Assembly: GCA_030374805.1 (NCBI GenBank)
Contig: JARGSG010000218.1
Span: 186,001-250,000 of the forward strand
From: Gracilaria gracilis
Lineage: Eukaryota > Rhodophyta > Florideophyceae > Gracilariales > Gracilariaceae
Direction of reading: 5' to 3'
Length of the DNA stretch: 64,000 nt
The notes below the pieces were generated by a model that did not search any database, had not been told where the DNA came from, and worked only from the letters and a program-made list of their open reading frames with translations. Below are positions 33,375 to 45,495 of the stretch, one piece after another. Position 1 is the stretch's first letter. Each line of letters begins with the position of its first letter. The position numbers and the translations under genes were made by a program.

Positions 33375-35678
33375 CATCTTTTTGTTGCACGTTCAAGCAA
33401 AACCTAACGTTCCTCTCTTGTGCAATAAAAGTGGTCCTCAAATCAGATATTGATATCGTCAACATTAGAAGAAGAGTACCACTTTTATAGTTAACGTTGT
33501 TGTACTGAAAATTCGAAGACACCATTAGAAGAACGATGTTGCTTCGAAAACGCTGACGATCCGGATCAGGATACTGAAAATGAATACGCCGACAGGTACA
33601 GTGTTCATGGCTTGATTCATTAGTTCCAAGAAGTAATCGCCGAAGCGAAATGACTCTACGCCGAAAAACATGGAAATGCCATGTTCTCTCAAGAGGCTGC
33701 GCAGTGTGTGGCCGAAACGTTCCTTGCAATTAATGGTACGGATGAGAAAGATATGAGACTGTGGAGGTTGCTCTTGACGCAACTCCGCTGGCCGCCGTTG
33801 CTGCAAAGGAGACTCCAACCACAGCGACCAACCCATTTGTGGCAGACCTGCCTTGTATACGGCAGTAGCAACAGTTAGGACTGATAGTGGTTGCTGAAGA
33901 TAAGCACACCTTCGCCACCTCTCTACACCACCCTGGACACTGGCGCCATTCTTTTGCCTCGTAGCGATGTGAATCTAGATGTATCTCTAGCTGTTTCTCG
34001 TTTGCAGATCGGCACCGTGTTCGAGCAGCTCCACCACCACGTGTTCTTGTCCATGAAAGTCGGGATTGTGTAATAATATCTAGCCGGCTATATCTGCGAT
34101 ATCGTGGTAAGCGCCAACGGACAGCAGTGTTATGAACACTGAGACGTGCCCGCCACCAGAGTTAAGAAGAACAGCAGTGACTCCATCAAATTTCCTATTG
34201 TTCACGTCCGTATCGGCCGGCAACAACGCCGATTCCTTTTCTTCGTATCCGCTCCAGGAAACGACCACCTATGGGTTGAAGCAGTCATTTTGCCCGCTCT
34301 ATGCCTTCGCCACGCGCGGTTACTCCTACCTCAACATTGCCGGATGACTTTTTGCAGCATCTTCTTGCAGGCCAGTCTAGTCGTTTTTATGCTTGCTCAG
34401 CAGCTCTGAGACCGTTTCTGTGTTTCTTTCTGCAGCGATGATCAACAAGGCAGTGGTGTCAAGGTTGGTTTTTTTGGTCACGTTCCCATTTTGCGGAAGG
34501 AATGCCACCATCATGCTTTTGCGTTCGCAAGAAGAAACAAAGTACAAAGTATGCCCAAAAAGGCAGAAAAAGCGAGGGAGCTACGGATGGGCAGCCTAGT
34601 GCGAGAAATAATGGGTTCAGCAGCAAAGAGTACAAGAACGCGGCACAGAATGAACGACTAAGCAATTCGGTTTGGAAGAGATAGCTGCAGAAAGAAAGCA
34701 GTTAGAAGCAGACCAAAGTATATGCTGGAAGGTTCGAGGCCAGTTTTGTGTGTGCCGCTTTTGAAGGCTCACTATTTTTGGGTGGAGAGCTCTCCATGCT
34801 TTGGAGAGGTTTCTCCAGCTATGGAGAGGTCTCTACTTGTCACAGAGAGTCCTCTTCTTGCCATGGAGAGCTCTCCATGGCTCCAGGACAAACGGGCCGT
34901 CTAAGGGAGAGACGGGCCAAACTCTCTGTAGCTCTCCAAAAAAATTTTGAAGACGAAAATTCCTCTCCGTAGAAGCATGGGAATAGGTCCCCAATGTTGT
35001 GAAGCAGCACTTGGGTACTTTGTTTATTTTTGCGAGAAGTGGACCCAGGTTCGAAAATGTTTCGAAAATACGTGGCAAGCCAGCAACTGTGCACAAAAGA
35101 AATTAAATACAACAAAGACAAAGCATTTACAAAACTGGCTAACGAAGAATGGCACATGGTAGTAAATGCGTATGACAGATTGTCAACTAGAACTCGTGAT
35201 CTGACACTCGGTCGATGGGAAACTGGGTCCCTATAGCCGTTTTTCTGTTGAAGAAAATTGTTTGCAGACAAGTACTGCGCAAAGGCCGATTCCTAACCTA
35301 TGAAGTACGACCAATTGGAATTCATTTGTCATAGGTGTTCATTTACAGTATCTTCAACAATTGAATTGAAATATCAACGTGGAAGGGTTGCCATCAATAC
35401 CAATTGCTACCATTAGACCTACTTCAGCATTTCTCTGTAGCTGGTTGAAAACGAATCCATTCACAGACGCTATTTGTATCATGCTATAACTGATCTTTCT
35501 CGTCTAGTTTAAGAAACAACAAGAATCTCTGCGCAATTCAAAATATGAAGTGGTCTGTAAACTTGCAACAATTCAGTTTACAGCACATATACTGATATAT
35601 AACCAGGTAGAATCGTATGAAAATAAGTACTACAAAAATACCTTAGATCACGTTTGGTGGGGGCACCATAATTTCACC
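33375..35678. other. Gap with a palindrome cluster
   Basis: No gene recognised in 2.3 kb; several 60-80-codon frames on both strands show no conserved motif. The notable content is the GGAGAG/CTCTCC cluster at 34780-34960. Confidence 0.4.
34780..34960. repeat. Cluster of GGAGAGCTCTCC palindromes
   Basis: GGAGAGCTCTCC occurs near 34785 and again near 34865, with variants GGAGAGGTTTCTCC, GGAGAGGTCTC and AGCTCTCC between and after. The whole stretch can fold on itself in many ways. Confidence 0.6.
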
Positions 35679-36695
35679 TCAGTCATTTCCATGTTCAAAG
35701 TCCTTTTCACTGTTTGGCTTCTCATCGGTAACTTCATATTCATCACTGTCATCGAAACTATGCTGATTAGTGTTCTCGCCCAAGACCTTTGTTCGCCTTT
35801 TTTTGTAGTAGCGCTTACAAGCATCACAAGGAAGTCTTTCCAATTTGAGTCCGATGCTGCATAATCGGTTTTGAGATTTTCTGAAGAACTCTCCGTCAGC
35901 GTTGCGCAACGGATTCTTAGTGATATGATAATTTGTCACTGCCAGAAGAAAACTGAAAAAAAATGCGAAGGCTTGAACCTTTCCAACGCCATTTACATTC
36001 TAGCAATTTTCCTAAACCTTGCAGTTGTCCAAAGTAATTCTCAGCTATAATTCTGTCGCTTGCAATAGTTTTATTACGACCACTCTCGACGTATAAAGGG
36101 AAGCCATTTGAGGCCTCTTTTTGAGCACTACGCCACTTACGACAGCATGCAATCCGATGCAGTCTTTGTTTATTATCACAGCCCAAGAAGACCCAAACCT
36201 TTCATGGAGACCGCCACTGTCCGTCAGCTCACTTTCACTTTCCTTGTTCTCTAATGCCTTCTCATGGAAGCACATTTTGTCTCAAAATATCGTTGAGTCT
36301 GCCACAGATCCTGGTCTAAAATCATAGCAATTAATTGTTAGTCCACAGGGAAGAACAGAAATCTCTACTTTCTGGCCGTAGAGTTTATGCCCTCTAGTTT
36401 AAGATTTCTCACCATCATCCAAAGAACAAAGCGAATTGTTACCATGGAGAAACACGACATTGGTAAAATATCGCGCTGGTGGGAATTTCGTGAACCGTCT
36501 GCCTTCTTTCACCATGTAAGACATTGTAAATCGTTCTCTTATCTCCATTACGTAGTCTACGTAAAAGTCCATTTCAAATAATTGAACATAGCGTAAAACA
36601 GACTTCTGAAATGCGGCGGTTTTCATTCGAAAAATTCGTGCCAAACTGTCCCACGTGCCCCCAATTTTGCAGACAGCAAGAGTAATGAACAACAT
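35679..36695 (-). pseudogene. DDE_Tnp_4/Harbinger-like transposase, inactive
   Basis: Minus-strand fragments in order: a helix-turn-helix-like N-terminal part (ITLAVCKIGGTWDSLARIFR), then PPARYFTNVVFLH where the first catalytic Asp is expected, SSWAVIINKDCIGLH where the second is expected, and IASDRIIAENYFGQLQGLGK carrying the Glu, followed by NPLRNADGEF. In this family as I know it the motifs read YxTDVxF and WAVLVDKGYxG; both Asp positions are Asn here. Three frame changes also break it. Sister N-terminal fragment at 37618. Confidence 0.6.
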
Positions 36696-37617
36696 ACCTT
36701 GACAGGAAATAAAAGATCTTTGACCACGATCTTGCTTCCATACGGGTGAAATAAATATCTCCCAGCGCTTGTATAGCTCTTGAAATTATTTATTCTTGAA
36801 GTTTTTCATGTTGAAGATCGCTTTGTCACCATCCGCCTCGAAGAAAGTTTCGAGAATTGGACCATCTCATCCTCTATCTTCGCCGGACTCTTGAAAGTTA
36901 TCGCCCTCAAAATGGGCGACTTCTGAACGGCGAGCGTCTTCGGCGTCTTCTGTGTATTGCATCGCCTATTAGGTTCGTTTTTTATTCATCATAGGATAGA
37001 GGGTTAGGAAAGTACGCAGAAGATGAATTGTAGGTGCTTGAAGCCAGCTACTATGCCTCGGATTAGAAGCATTTCTACATAGTGCTGTGAAATGTTTCGA
37101 AAGCTAAGTTATATATTAAATACTAAGATATCTCCAGAAGGGTAATTTTACAACGTAGGGCTCTGCAGTTCGGATTTCAAGTTTGGATTGACAGTGAAGT
37201 ACGGTGGTATTCAAAGTCAGGATATCTATACATACGTACTGATTTCTATTGAAATGCAATCCTTATCGTAAGATCTACATATTTTGACATGAGACAGATA
37301 AATGCTGAGGTAGGTCTGTTGTCGTTGAAGACAACAACTGCAAGTCCATCTAGTTTATCGCTAGCAAAGTGTATGTATTTCATAAGTCCCGCAATAACTA
37401 CGTTATCTCTGCATAGCAGCGTGAATGCGGTAATTGTTGCATACGCAGTAATTGCGTAGGTATATGCTAGACATTTTTGACCACAATGCCTCAGGAGTGT
37501 TCAGGCGGTCTTTGGGGGTAAAGCTTATCTCTAGGGATTACAGGAACTAGAGAATCGTTTGTAGCAGTATCATATTCTCATTGACAGAACATTCCCCTCT
37601 CACAGTTCTGCTTTATC
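36696..37617. other. Gap
   Basis: No gene or repeat recognised. Confidence 0.4.
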
Positions 37618-38166
37618 ATGTCGGACCCATCTCGATTGTCCTCGATTAAAATTCACACGGCGTTGGAGCCTTTGGGGGACTCGCGCCTGGCGAGGGGAGT
37701 GGAGCTCAATCGATTTAACTCCGATACAGACATCACCGATAGAGACGAAAAAATTGATTTAGAATCTCCAACCTACGACTCTTTTTTCGAGATGGTGCAT
37801 CCGCTACGATTCTGGAAATGTAGAACTTTTCTTCAAACATTTGAAGCTTTGTGGAATAGCATTAAGGCCAATTTCCGTCATTTGTGGAACACAGGATGTG
37901 GTCGCCCATATCGATACATACCAAAGTGTATACTTTTCATGACACTTTTTGAAATAAAACATGTTGGTTTCTGGGAATTTTTGAGTAGCATCGTCGAAGT
38001 TAAGGGGCCCACTTACGAACATATGATCACGAAGTTTGTTTTGGGTGTTTCCGACTCTTTGACGCAGACATTTGTCTATGATGTGGATGCCAAATACGGT
38101 GTGAATAAGATGCTAAAAGAGAACAGAAACTTTATGAATTATAGGTATGCAACGCTATGCAATTGA
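37618..38166 (+). pseudogene. N-terminal half of DDE_Tnp_4-like transposase
   Basis: ATG at 37618, 182 codons. Residues 100-180 (ILFMTLFEIKHVGFWEFLSS..NFMNYRYATL) align with the N-terminal block of the minus-strand transposase at 36695. The extra first 100 residues, acidic with a Trp/Phe-rich stretch (HPLRFWKC), show what that copy lacks. The frame stops where the first catalytic Asp should be. A plus-strand frame at 38614-38904 may be later debris, but I cannot align it. Confidence 0.5.
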
Positions 38167-39155
38167 AATTTTCTTTCAACAGGAGCTTGCGGGAAGTGTT
38201 GAAAACGGCGAAAAAAAGTATTGAAGCTTACAATGTGATGAATTGAATCGTTGTAAGGTTTTCTTAATAACAGGACAGAAACTATGACACTTCTGGCTTT
38301 ATGTTTTTTTTAATTCTATAGTCAAAGCGAATGCCTTATTTCTTGGCAGTTTTTAATCTATATAAATAATCGAACCATCTCACACTTTCACTTCAAACGT
38401 GATATAAAAGAATAAAAGTTCAATATTGCTTGCTATTCCAACACTTGAGAAACCGCTTATAAGAAGGTATCTAATATTTTTATGGGCTTCCACATCAATT
38501 GAAAGCCAAAAAAACCGTTAGCAATAGAATATTTATGTCACACGCGAAACGTCCATGTAATTCTGGTCTTTCTAATAAGCAAAAGCGTAACGAATCTATC
38601 TCTTTTCCAATACTTGCAACTTATGAAAACCGAAAAAGTAATCATTAAAAATGGGCAGATGTTTCATTATGAATTGTTTAGTAATAAACAAATGACTGTA
38701 TATCAAACTATGCGTAGATTTAAATTCCATTTTATTTATTTGCCGGTTAGGAACTCACTGCAGAAGGGTTGTTGGATGTTGCTCGGGGAAAATAATGTTA
38801 AAATTGTTCATGCGAAACACCTAACGCCTGGAAAAGGCGTAAGGTTCGGAAAAGCTTTTTATGTTGTAACAAATAAGTACGTCCTTTTATGGGTGATCGC
38901 CTGAATAAAATGTTGTCGTCTCACTACTCTATATACGCGATGCTCAATAAGGAAGAATTTTACAAATACTCTATTGGCATCTACAGACTATTTACTTTAT
39001 GCGAAAAATTTTCAAGATATTTACGAGTATGCCTAATGCCCTTCAAACTCTTCGTTGTCTTTTCCTATCAAATATTCATCTACAGGAGCTATAAAATCTA
39101 CATATACAATTTTGGCATCTGATTCTTTCCAAGCGAGACTACTCTTTTCAAGAAT
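38167..39155. other. AT-rich gap
   Basis: Plus-strand frames at 38614-38904 and 38889-39122 are short and Tyr/Phe/Ile-rich; nothing recognised. Confidence 0.35.
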
Positions 39156-39500
39156 TTAAGTCTGTACAGGAGATGGCAGAAATATGCGACTGCATGACTC
39201 GACTTGATCGCTAATAAATGATCTGATGGTCTTCAAATCCTTTTCGAGGCCAAGTAATTTTGGGTGATAGGCCTCTAGTTTAGTTTCATGCTTTGACATT
39301 AAACATTTTCTGTACAGCAGGGACACGTCATTAAGAACGCAAGACCAGACCACCGGGAAACACGGAAAAAATGGAATAGCATGTATTATGCAGAAAAACC
39401 TGTTTAGTACAATAATTGAACCTCTTTGTATGTAATCATTAAACTGTTCTTGTTTAAAGGAGGTACTGGGCGAAACTATATAATTTTGATGCGAATACAT
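39156..39500 (-). pseudogene. Companion-family protein, degenerate copy
   Basis: The C-terminal 65 residues (YRKCLMSKHETKLEAYHPKL, LLGLEKDLK, CSRIFLPSPVQT) align with the YHPK..GF..ALK core of the copies at 15875, 39523 and 44965. The upstream part is random. It directly follows the better copy at 39523-40395 on the same strand, suggesting a tandem arrangement. Confidence 0.5.
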
Positions 39501-39522
39501 TTAGAAAAATAAGCAAATGTGA

Positions 39523-40395
39523 TTATAGATCTAAGCATCGTTCGCATATGACTTCTACGCATATTATATTTTCTTCCTTAACATACTTATCATCTGGGGC
39601 TTTGAGATACACGTAGTAAATTTTTGTCTGATCTGCGTAGGTGAGGATTTGCTTGCTGAGAACATGAGATTCCACCCGAAATGGAAGTTGATTTAAACAT
39701 GACGATTTCACCGAATCAGTTGCAGTACTTCGCAGAGATTTAAGAGATATCTGAAACCCGAGCACTTTAGGGTGATAGTCCTTCATCGGGTCAAATTGCT
39801 TCGTAAGCCACAGTTTATGAAGCAATTTGACATCATTCATGGGATCTGGCCAAGTTATTGTTAGCTGAAAACCAAACCCATCATCTGAAACACCACTCTC
39901 AATGCTCTCTGATCCTGTGCCGGAAGGCAAAACAATCGCCAATGTCAAATGCTTGGTTGTAGAGTCGACCTGCTCCCACTCTGACATCAACAGCAGAGGA
40001 AAGAACTGACCCACGCAAGGAACATTTGGTGGTTCTGGGGAAGGGTCAATATCTTCTTCAAGATTAATTGTTTCTCTATCAACATTGTCGTTCTCTCGCG
40101 AATGCACTTGTTCGGAGGTTTGTGGATTTAACGCAGCTGGAAATCTGTTAGTATCGATTCCAATATGTTTCAGAAACCTCGAGTACTTACTTGAGGACCT
40201 TTCCATTTCCTGCCTAATTTTGTGAAACTTCGCTTTGAAAGTGGTGAAACGAAATGGTTTGAAAATAGGATCCATATCATAAACATCCTATGCCGTTTCT
40301 GTTCCTAGCAAATCTTCTTTTTTGAAAATGGTTCCTAATTTTCGGACCGCAGGCGAATCCTCTCGCAGTTGTGGCCTTCTACGTATTGAAGCCAT
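39523..40395 (-). pseudogene. Companion-family protein, copy 2
   Basis: ATG at 40395 and an open frame except for TAG at 40290-40288, 291 codons in all. Close to copy 1: SPAVRKL, MDPIFKPFRFTTF, LMSEWEQVDSTTKHLTLAIV, LHKLWLTKQFDPMKDYHPK, YVYLKAPDDKYVKEENIICV. A 54-nt GTAAGT..CCAG intron (40190-40137) has a perfect TACTAAC branch site at 40153-40147; because 54 is a multiple of three and has no stop, the frame also reads through it. Function unknown. Confidence 0.6.
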
Positions 40396-41726
40396 TGTAC
40401 TTTGTATTCAAGACGCCATGTAGCAATTTTTGAAATTCAGAGCGCATGCTCCGAATGTGCTGAGAAATGTGAGCTCCTTAAATGGAGTATTTGGTGGGAC
40501 ATTCGCATACTTGGCTTGACTAATGCCCCATGCATAAATAGTATCATGCTGTACGTACTGTCATATGATTGAAAGAAAAACCGTGTTTGGTAGAATTTGG
40601 TCACTTTTCCTGGCACAGTACGTATCCAGGATACTTTTATTCTCTATTTCATTGGCTTTAAGATCAGGGGAGGTCTAAACGTACTCTTGCAAATTTGACA
40701 GAGCACTTAGGATAGTACAAACTCAAACTTGGGACATATCGTTTTTAGATGCGCCGTCATTGCCCTTATCGTCAGCTTCAAAGTAAATGTTAAAGTGAGT
40801 TTAATAAACTCGAAACTAAAATTGCAGTACGGAACAACTCTTCAACTTGAACCACTTTCGAGTACATAACCTGATCCACGAAAAGTGGAGAATAGTTCTC
40901 TGCGTTCAATAAACCAATTTGTGGCATGGAGGGGGACTAAAAGGTTTTAACAAATCAGAAGGATTGAAAATGTTCTTCCCTTTCGTATACAACAGTTTTC
41001 TATTATGATAAATAAAAGACCTAGTCGCCATTTTGAACTGAAATATGGGTCGACTGCCAAATTTTGAATTTTTTCCTCATGCTGAGCCCAGCTCAGATAT
41101 TAAATGATTCTAGAATATTCTACATTTTAATAATGATACTGTAGGGAACAAGATATATATTGCGTTTCAATTGTCAACTGCAGAATATTGGGATGTTATC
41201 TTTGGTAGAGTTGAAGGCGACTGCGTATGATAACTCGACTTTTCACGTTGTTGTTAATGAAAGTCTCCCAGGGAAAATCGGGAAATTCAGTACCTCAAAG
41301 TTTCTTTGAGCCCTGTAATAATTGAAGTAATAATGGTTACGTTGTGAAGCGGCTTTAGTATCAATATGTTCAAAGCCAAGAAATAAAGCTCCTTTTTAAA
41401 GTCATAGCATTCGTTTTCCAAATGCAAACCCTTTCATTTACAAAACATGCACTATTTCATAATAAAAATATTCTGCTTCTTTTGATTCGTTATCCACTAT
41501 ATGCGCAATGTAACAAGCATTCTACACAGAGGTTTATAGATTTATAGAACTTGTTTGTTTACAATTTACAGGGACGCGGCACATGTGCTATAGCAATACA
41601 AAACACCAAATACGATTGAGCTTGTGAGTCACAAAAACCATCAAAACAAGCTTCGAACTATAGAGATGTATATTCCGGTCGAGTTAATACTTCAGATGAA
41701 GTTGTCTGGAGACGTTTTAATATATA
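40396..41726. other. AT-rich gap
   Basis: No gene recognised in 1.3 kb. Confidence 0.4.
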
Positions 41727-42562
41727 TTAAGCTCCAAGCTCTTCTATTTCGAAAAGAGGTTCACCGCCCTCGAATGACAACTGAGTAAGATTTGCAACGG
41801 CCTGAAAGCAAGCCGAATGTAATGAACGATGATGTCTGAAGCGATGAGAAAGAATACTAAATTGTTTCATGCGCCTGTTAGCTGTCTCATGACGTGCCCT
41901 AATGATCGCGTAGAGATTGGTTTCTTCATCATTTCTACCCTGTTTCCGGCATCGTTCATCTTGATACCCTCCATCAGCGACCACATATTCGCCTTTGGAA
42001 AGATAATTTTTCATCACCATTTCAAAAATCTTTAAATCTGGATATGATCCACACGGATACCGTCCGTTTGCCCAAACTAGATCTCCTCCAGCCAGACCGA
42101 TGCCTATCTCATACCGCAGTCCTGCCCCATTTTATTTTGTGAGAGTACCAACTCGAGTCAAACGGATAAGGTTCCAAAATTGAAAAATCCACTCCATCTA
42201 CAGAAACGAGGCATTCCGCATTTTTTGAATACAATCGAAGTCTTGCATTCCACTCCAACTTTCAAATAGAAAGTGTCAGAATATTAACAGATTGACCAGA
42301 AGGAACTATATGAAACTGACAAACAAACCACTTTCAAGTCAGCCAAAGCGATCACGACTCTCCAACACCACTTTCGAAACGATTTCTCGTCAACTTTGGC
42401 TATACGACTGTTAACTGTTTCCGATGCATAGCTCTTCAGAAAGAGTAGCCCCCATAAAAGATGAATTGGTCCCCCTTCAAGCGCAAGAATATACAGTGAC
42501 AGAAACGCCAAAGAATGCCCGAAATCGTTTGACGTTCTGTAAACATTCGCCACTAGCATCAC
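41727..42562 (-). pseudogene. DDE transposase of the VDGxD..YSHK family, broken copy
   Basis: Minus-strand pieces match the transposase at 45496. They are HLLWGLLFLKSY, KVDEKSFRKWCWRVV, then after an intron-like segment CLVSVDGVDFSILEPYPF (first Asp), then after a frameshift LRYEIGIG, YVVADGGYQD (second Asp) and RARHETANRRMKQF (Glu), ending at 41727. The catalytic triad survives but at least two frameshifts do not allow a product. No companion copy lies directly upstream on this strand. Confidence 0.65.
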
Positions 42563-43972
42563 ATAAGATGAAAGACTTGCTAACCTCCTGAAACAGAGGA
42601 ACCAATTCTTTCCAACTCATGTTGCTTGTCGAACCTTAAGGGCACTCTTCGATTCATGAGAGGTTGGCCACGTTGATGACTTATCCTTATATTCAAAATC
42701 TGTTCTGCACAAAATCTTTTACGCAATGTCAAAACGTGAACGTTTATAGTTCTAGAATGAATGTTGAAACGGTTCATAGATGCGCAAACTACATACTGAT
42801 TAATCATATAATGATTACACTTGTGCGCTGTAGGTCGATGTGTGAATTTGTGTAATTTAGTGTCCGTTCTAAACGTGTAGTGTTGTTGCCGTACTACTAA
42901 TAGTACTCTGTCAGATAAGTAGTGACATGTCTTTCTCTGTACTATAGCATTGCTTATTGCTATTGTTGTTGAAATTGTGCTTCTTGTGTCCGGGAAGTCC
43001 AATATGTTCCGCAGATATCGCATCTTGTTCTTTCGTTATGGATAAGAGCACTTACTGGATTCTCTTTCTCTTTGCGTACAACCGAAGACTTGCTTCAGAG
43101 AAAGTGTTGTGCGTTTGTTTAAGACACATTGATTGTTTAAAACTAGAAATATTTCAGCCTGAAAGTTTGCTGGATACCGCTATCTTCAAGATGTTCGCTG
43201 TTTTGTATTCGTCTGATAACGGCTAACGAATGCGTAGAAATGTAATTCTTTTTCGCAGTGTATTGATAAGTACTCTACGCAGCGAAGTACTCGGTAGAGA
43301 CGCTTACTACAAGACTGCCGGCTGAGCAAGATTGGGTGCAGTTTTCGTTCTAATGATGGAGACGTATCTCAGAAATACGCATTGATCTCGTGAAACGCTC
43401 TGTGCAATAGTTTTAGTGATGAGATAGTTACATCAGATGTGTAGGATACTATGTACGAATACGAAGACCTAGAAGACGGAATACAGTAAGATTACATTCA
43501 CAAGATTAAAGACTTTGGTATGCGAAACTATCCAAAGCGGTACAGTCCTGTATCATAGTGACTCTATAAAGAATGCAATTCAGCAATGCAGGATGTGGAG
43601 CAAAGCGATTGAGACTGTAGTTCTATAATATTTACAGACATAAGTACAATGATTGTAATCAAATGAAACAGATTGATCGTTCAGTTTTTATTGTTAGTTG
43701 CGTTTTGCATTGTGATGCACTCCAAAGCACAAAAGCAGATATATTAGCGTGTAGTCTACAGTGTCTCGACCAAAACTGCTAACAAAACGCAAAGAAAGCA
43801 TTTCATTGGTTCTTTTAGGTGTCCCGTTTCCTCACAGAGGCCTTTAATTGGCCTTATTATGTTGCAGGGGATATCCTAGATTTTTTTTCTTAGTGCAGTA
43901 GTCAGCCAAAATTAAACAGCGTGACAAAGACCTGTTGCGAAGCCCGTACATTTACTGGTGCCTATAAATAAG
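42563..43972. other. Gap
   Basis: Frames at 42580-43023 (minus) and 42957-43226 (plus) overlap and show nothing recognisable. The rest is AT-rich and apparently empty. Confidence 0.35.
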
Positions 43973-43980
43973 ATTAAGCT
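43973..43980 (+). promoter_or_regulatory. TATA box upstream of companion gene
   Basis: TATAAATA about 95 bp before the first codon of the companion frame at 44074. Confidence 0.4.
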
Positions 43981-44073
43981 CAGAAGCGAGGGAGAACTCT
44001 TCTTGAGCACTTCGCTTTCATTGCAAACAGCTTTCAACGAGAAGGAGAGGGTTTGGTTTCAACATTTTGGTGA

Positions 44074-44965
44074 GTGGTAATCGTATCACCCAAGCTCCAT
44101 CGCAACAGCCCAGCAGTGAAGATAAAGAAAATTAGAGCCGGGAAGATCACCGAAGACCAAACCCCATCAGATGTCTGGGAGAGTGAAACGGTGTTCCAGC
44201 AATTCAAACTGCCGACATTTCGGTCCCGATTGTACAGAATACGAAAACAACTGAAGGAAGAGGACGATGGTACGTTTGGTTCTCTATTTGTCGTAGAGAA
44301 GGGCAACCACTGACTGTTTAAACCAAGATGACCATGAAAATGTACATGACTTAGGTCTCAACCGTAGGTGCACTGATCCCGATGATGTTCCTACTACGCG
44401 GTCTTTAATGAATACTTGTGATGACGATTTAATTGAAGAGCATTCAGTTGATAACTGTTCTGAGGTAGAAGAAGTGCTTTCCGCAAAGAACTCTTTTAGT
44501 CCCCATTACCTCATCTCGGAGTGGACGGAGGCCCAAACATTGACAAAGCGACTTTCTATGGCAATCCTTTTACCTAGTGGAGTTGGTACAAGGGATTTTT
44601 CAGTTTCTGTTGCAAAAGGGGGACGGCATCTGGAAGTTGTCGTTTCCTGGCCGATTGCCCTTCTCCATGTACAAACACTTCATAAAAAATGGATACATAC
44701 GGGAGTAAATGAAGAAAGGTTGGAAGTGTATCACCCGAAAATACTTGGATTTGAATCTGCTCTTAAACAAAAAACAAAGCAGGCTACAGATACTGTAGAA
44801 TCGACGGCTCGAATTTTACTACCATTTAAAGTAGAAACGCATATCGATCGCAAGTACAATCTCGGCGGGAAGGATGGTTTGGAGCGGATTGCATACGTTG
44901 ACTTGAGGGCTGCAGTGGAAGACTACGCGATAAAAATGGAATCCAATGAGTTCGAGTTAGTGTAA
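44074..44965 (+). CDS. Companion-family protein, spliced and open
   Basis: The best-preserved copy. Exon 1 (44074-44269) begins with GTG; an in-frame TGA precedes it and no ATG is visible, so the true start may have been lost. It contains NSPAVKIKKI and DVWESETVFQQF. A 58-nt GTACGT..CAAG intron (44270-44327, CTGAC near its end) removes a stop and restores the frame. Exon 2 runs to 44965 with the acidic DPDD and the core LISEWTEAQTLTKRLSMAIL, LLPSG, YHPKILGFESALKQK and LLPFKVETH. About 278 aa, no known domain. The transposase at 45496 follows on the same strand, 530 bp on, with its own TATA box, so the two could form a two-gene transposon. Confidence 0.6.
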
Positions 44966-45200
44966 ACACTTTCAGAATGTAAAACGCTCTCTTAATTGAT
45001 ATTTCTGCTGTAACACATGGCGCTTGGGTTCCTTAGAAACCGAGCAACATTTACAGTTCAGTAATAACAAGAGTATCAAAATACTCATTTTGTAGAATGT
45101 GCCATTTCCCATTCTTCCCAGCTGGTGGACCACGATGCTGAGCACACTGTCACATCGTGACATTCAACAACTTTCTACTGACATGCTGCAACGTACAAGC

Positions 45201-45229
45201 TGACGTCATTTTCCTAAGGTAGTATAAAA
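45201..45229 (+). promoter_or_regulatory. CRE-like site and TATA box of transposase gene
   Basis: Palindromic TGACGTCA (45201-45208), a bZIP/ATF-type site, lies 14 bp before TATAAAA (45223-45229). The transposase ATG is about 270 bp further on. Confidence 0.5.
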
Positions 45230-45495
45230 CCTGTGGGAATTGTCCCCAATCACTTATTTGTTGTTGCCTTTTAACCCTACACTGGCTTTGATTCTTTGAT
45301 TGCAATTGACATGCAAGCACCTCCTAAGGCGCACAAATACAATTTTTTGCTAGCCATACAGATGTAACTGGGAATGTTTCATTGGAGCCTTATGAAATAA
45401 TATATAGTGCCCAGATTGTTACACATGATTGCGTTATAGGTCACTGAGATGCAGCCTGAGATTCAAGCTTTTCTCCGAAGCCTCACCCGCCCGTC

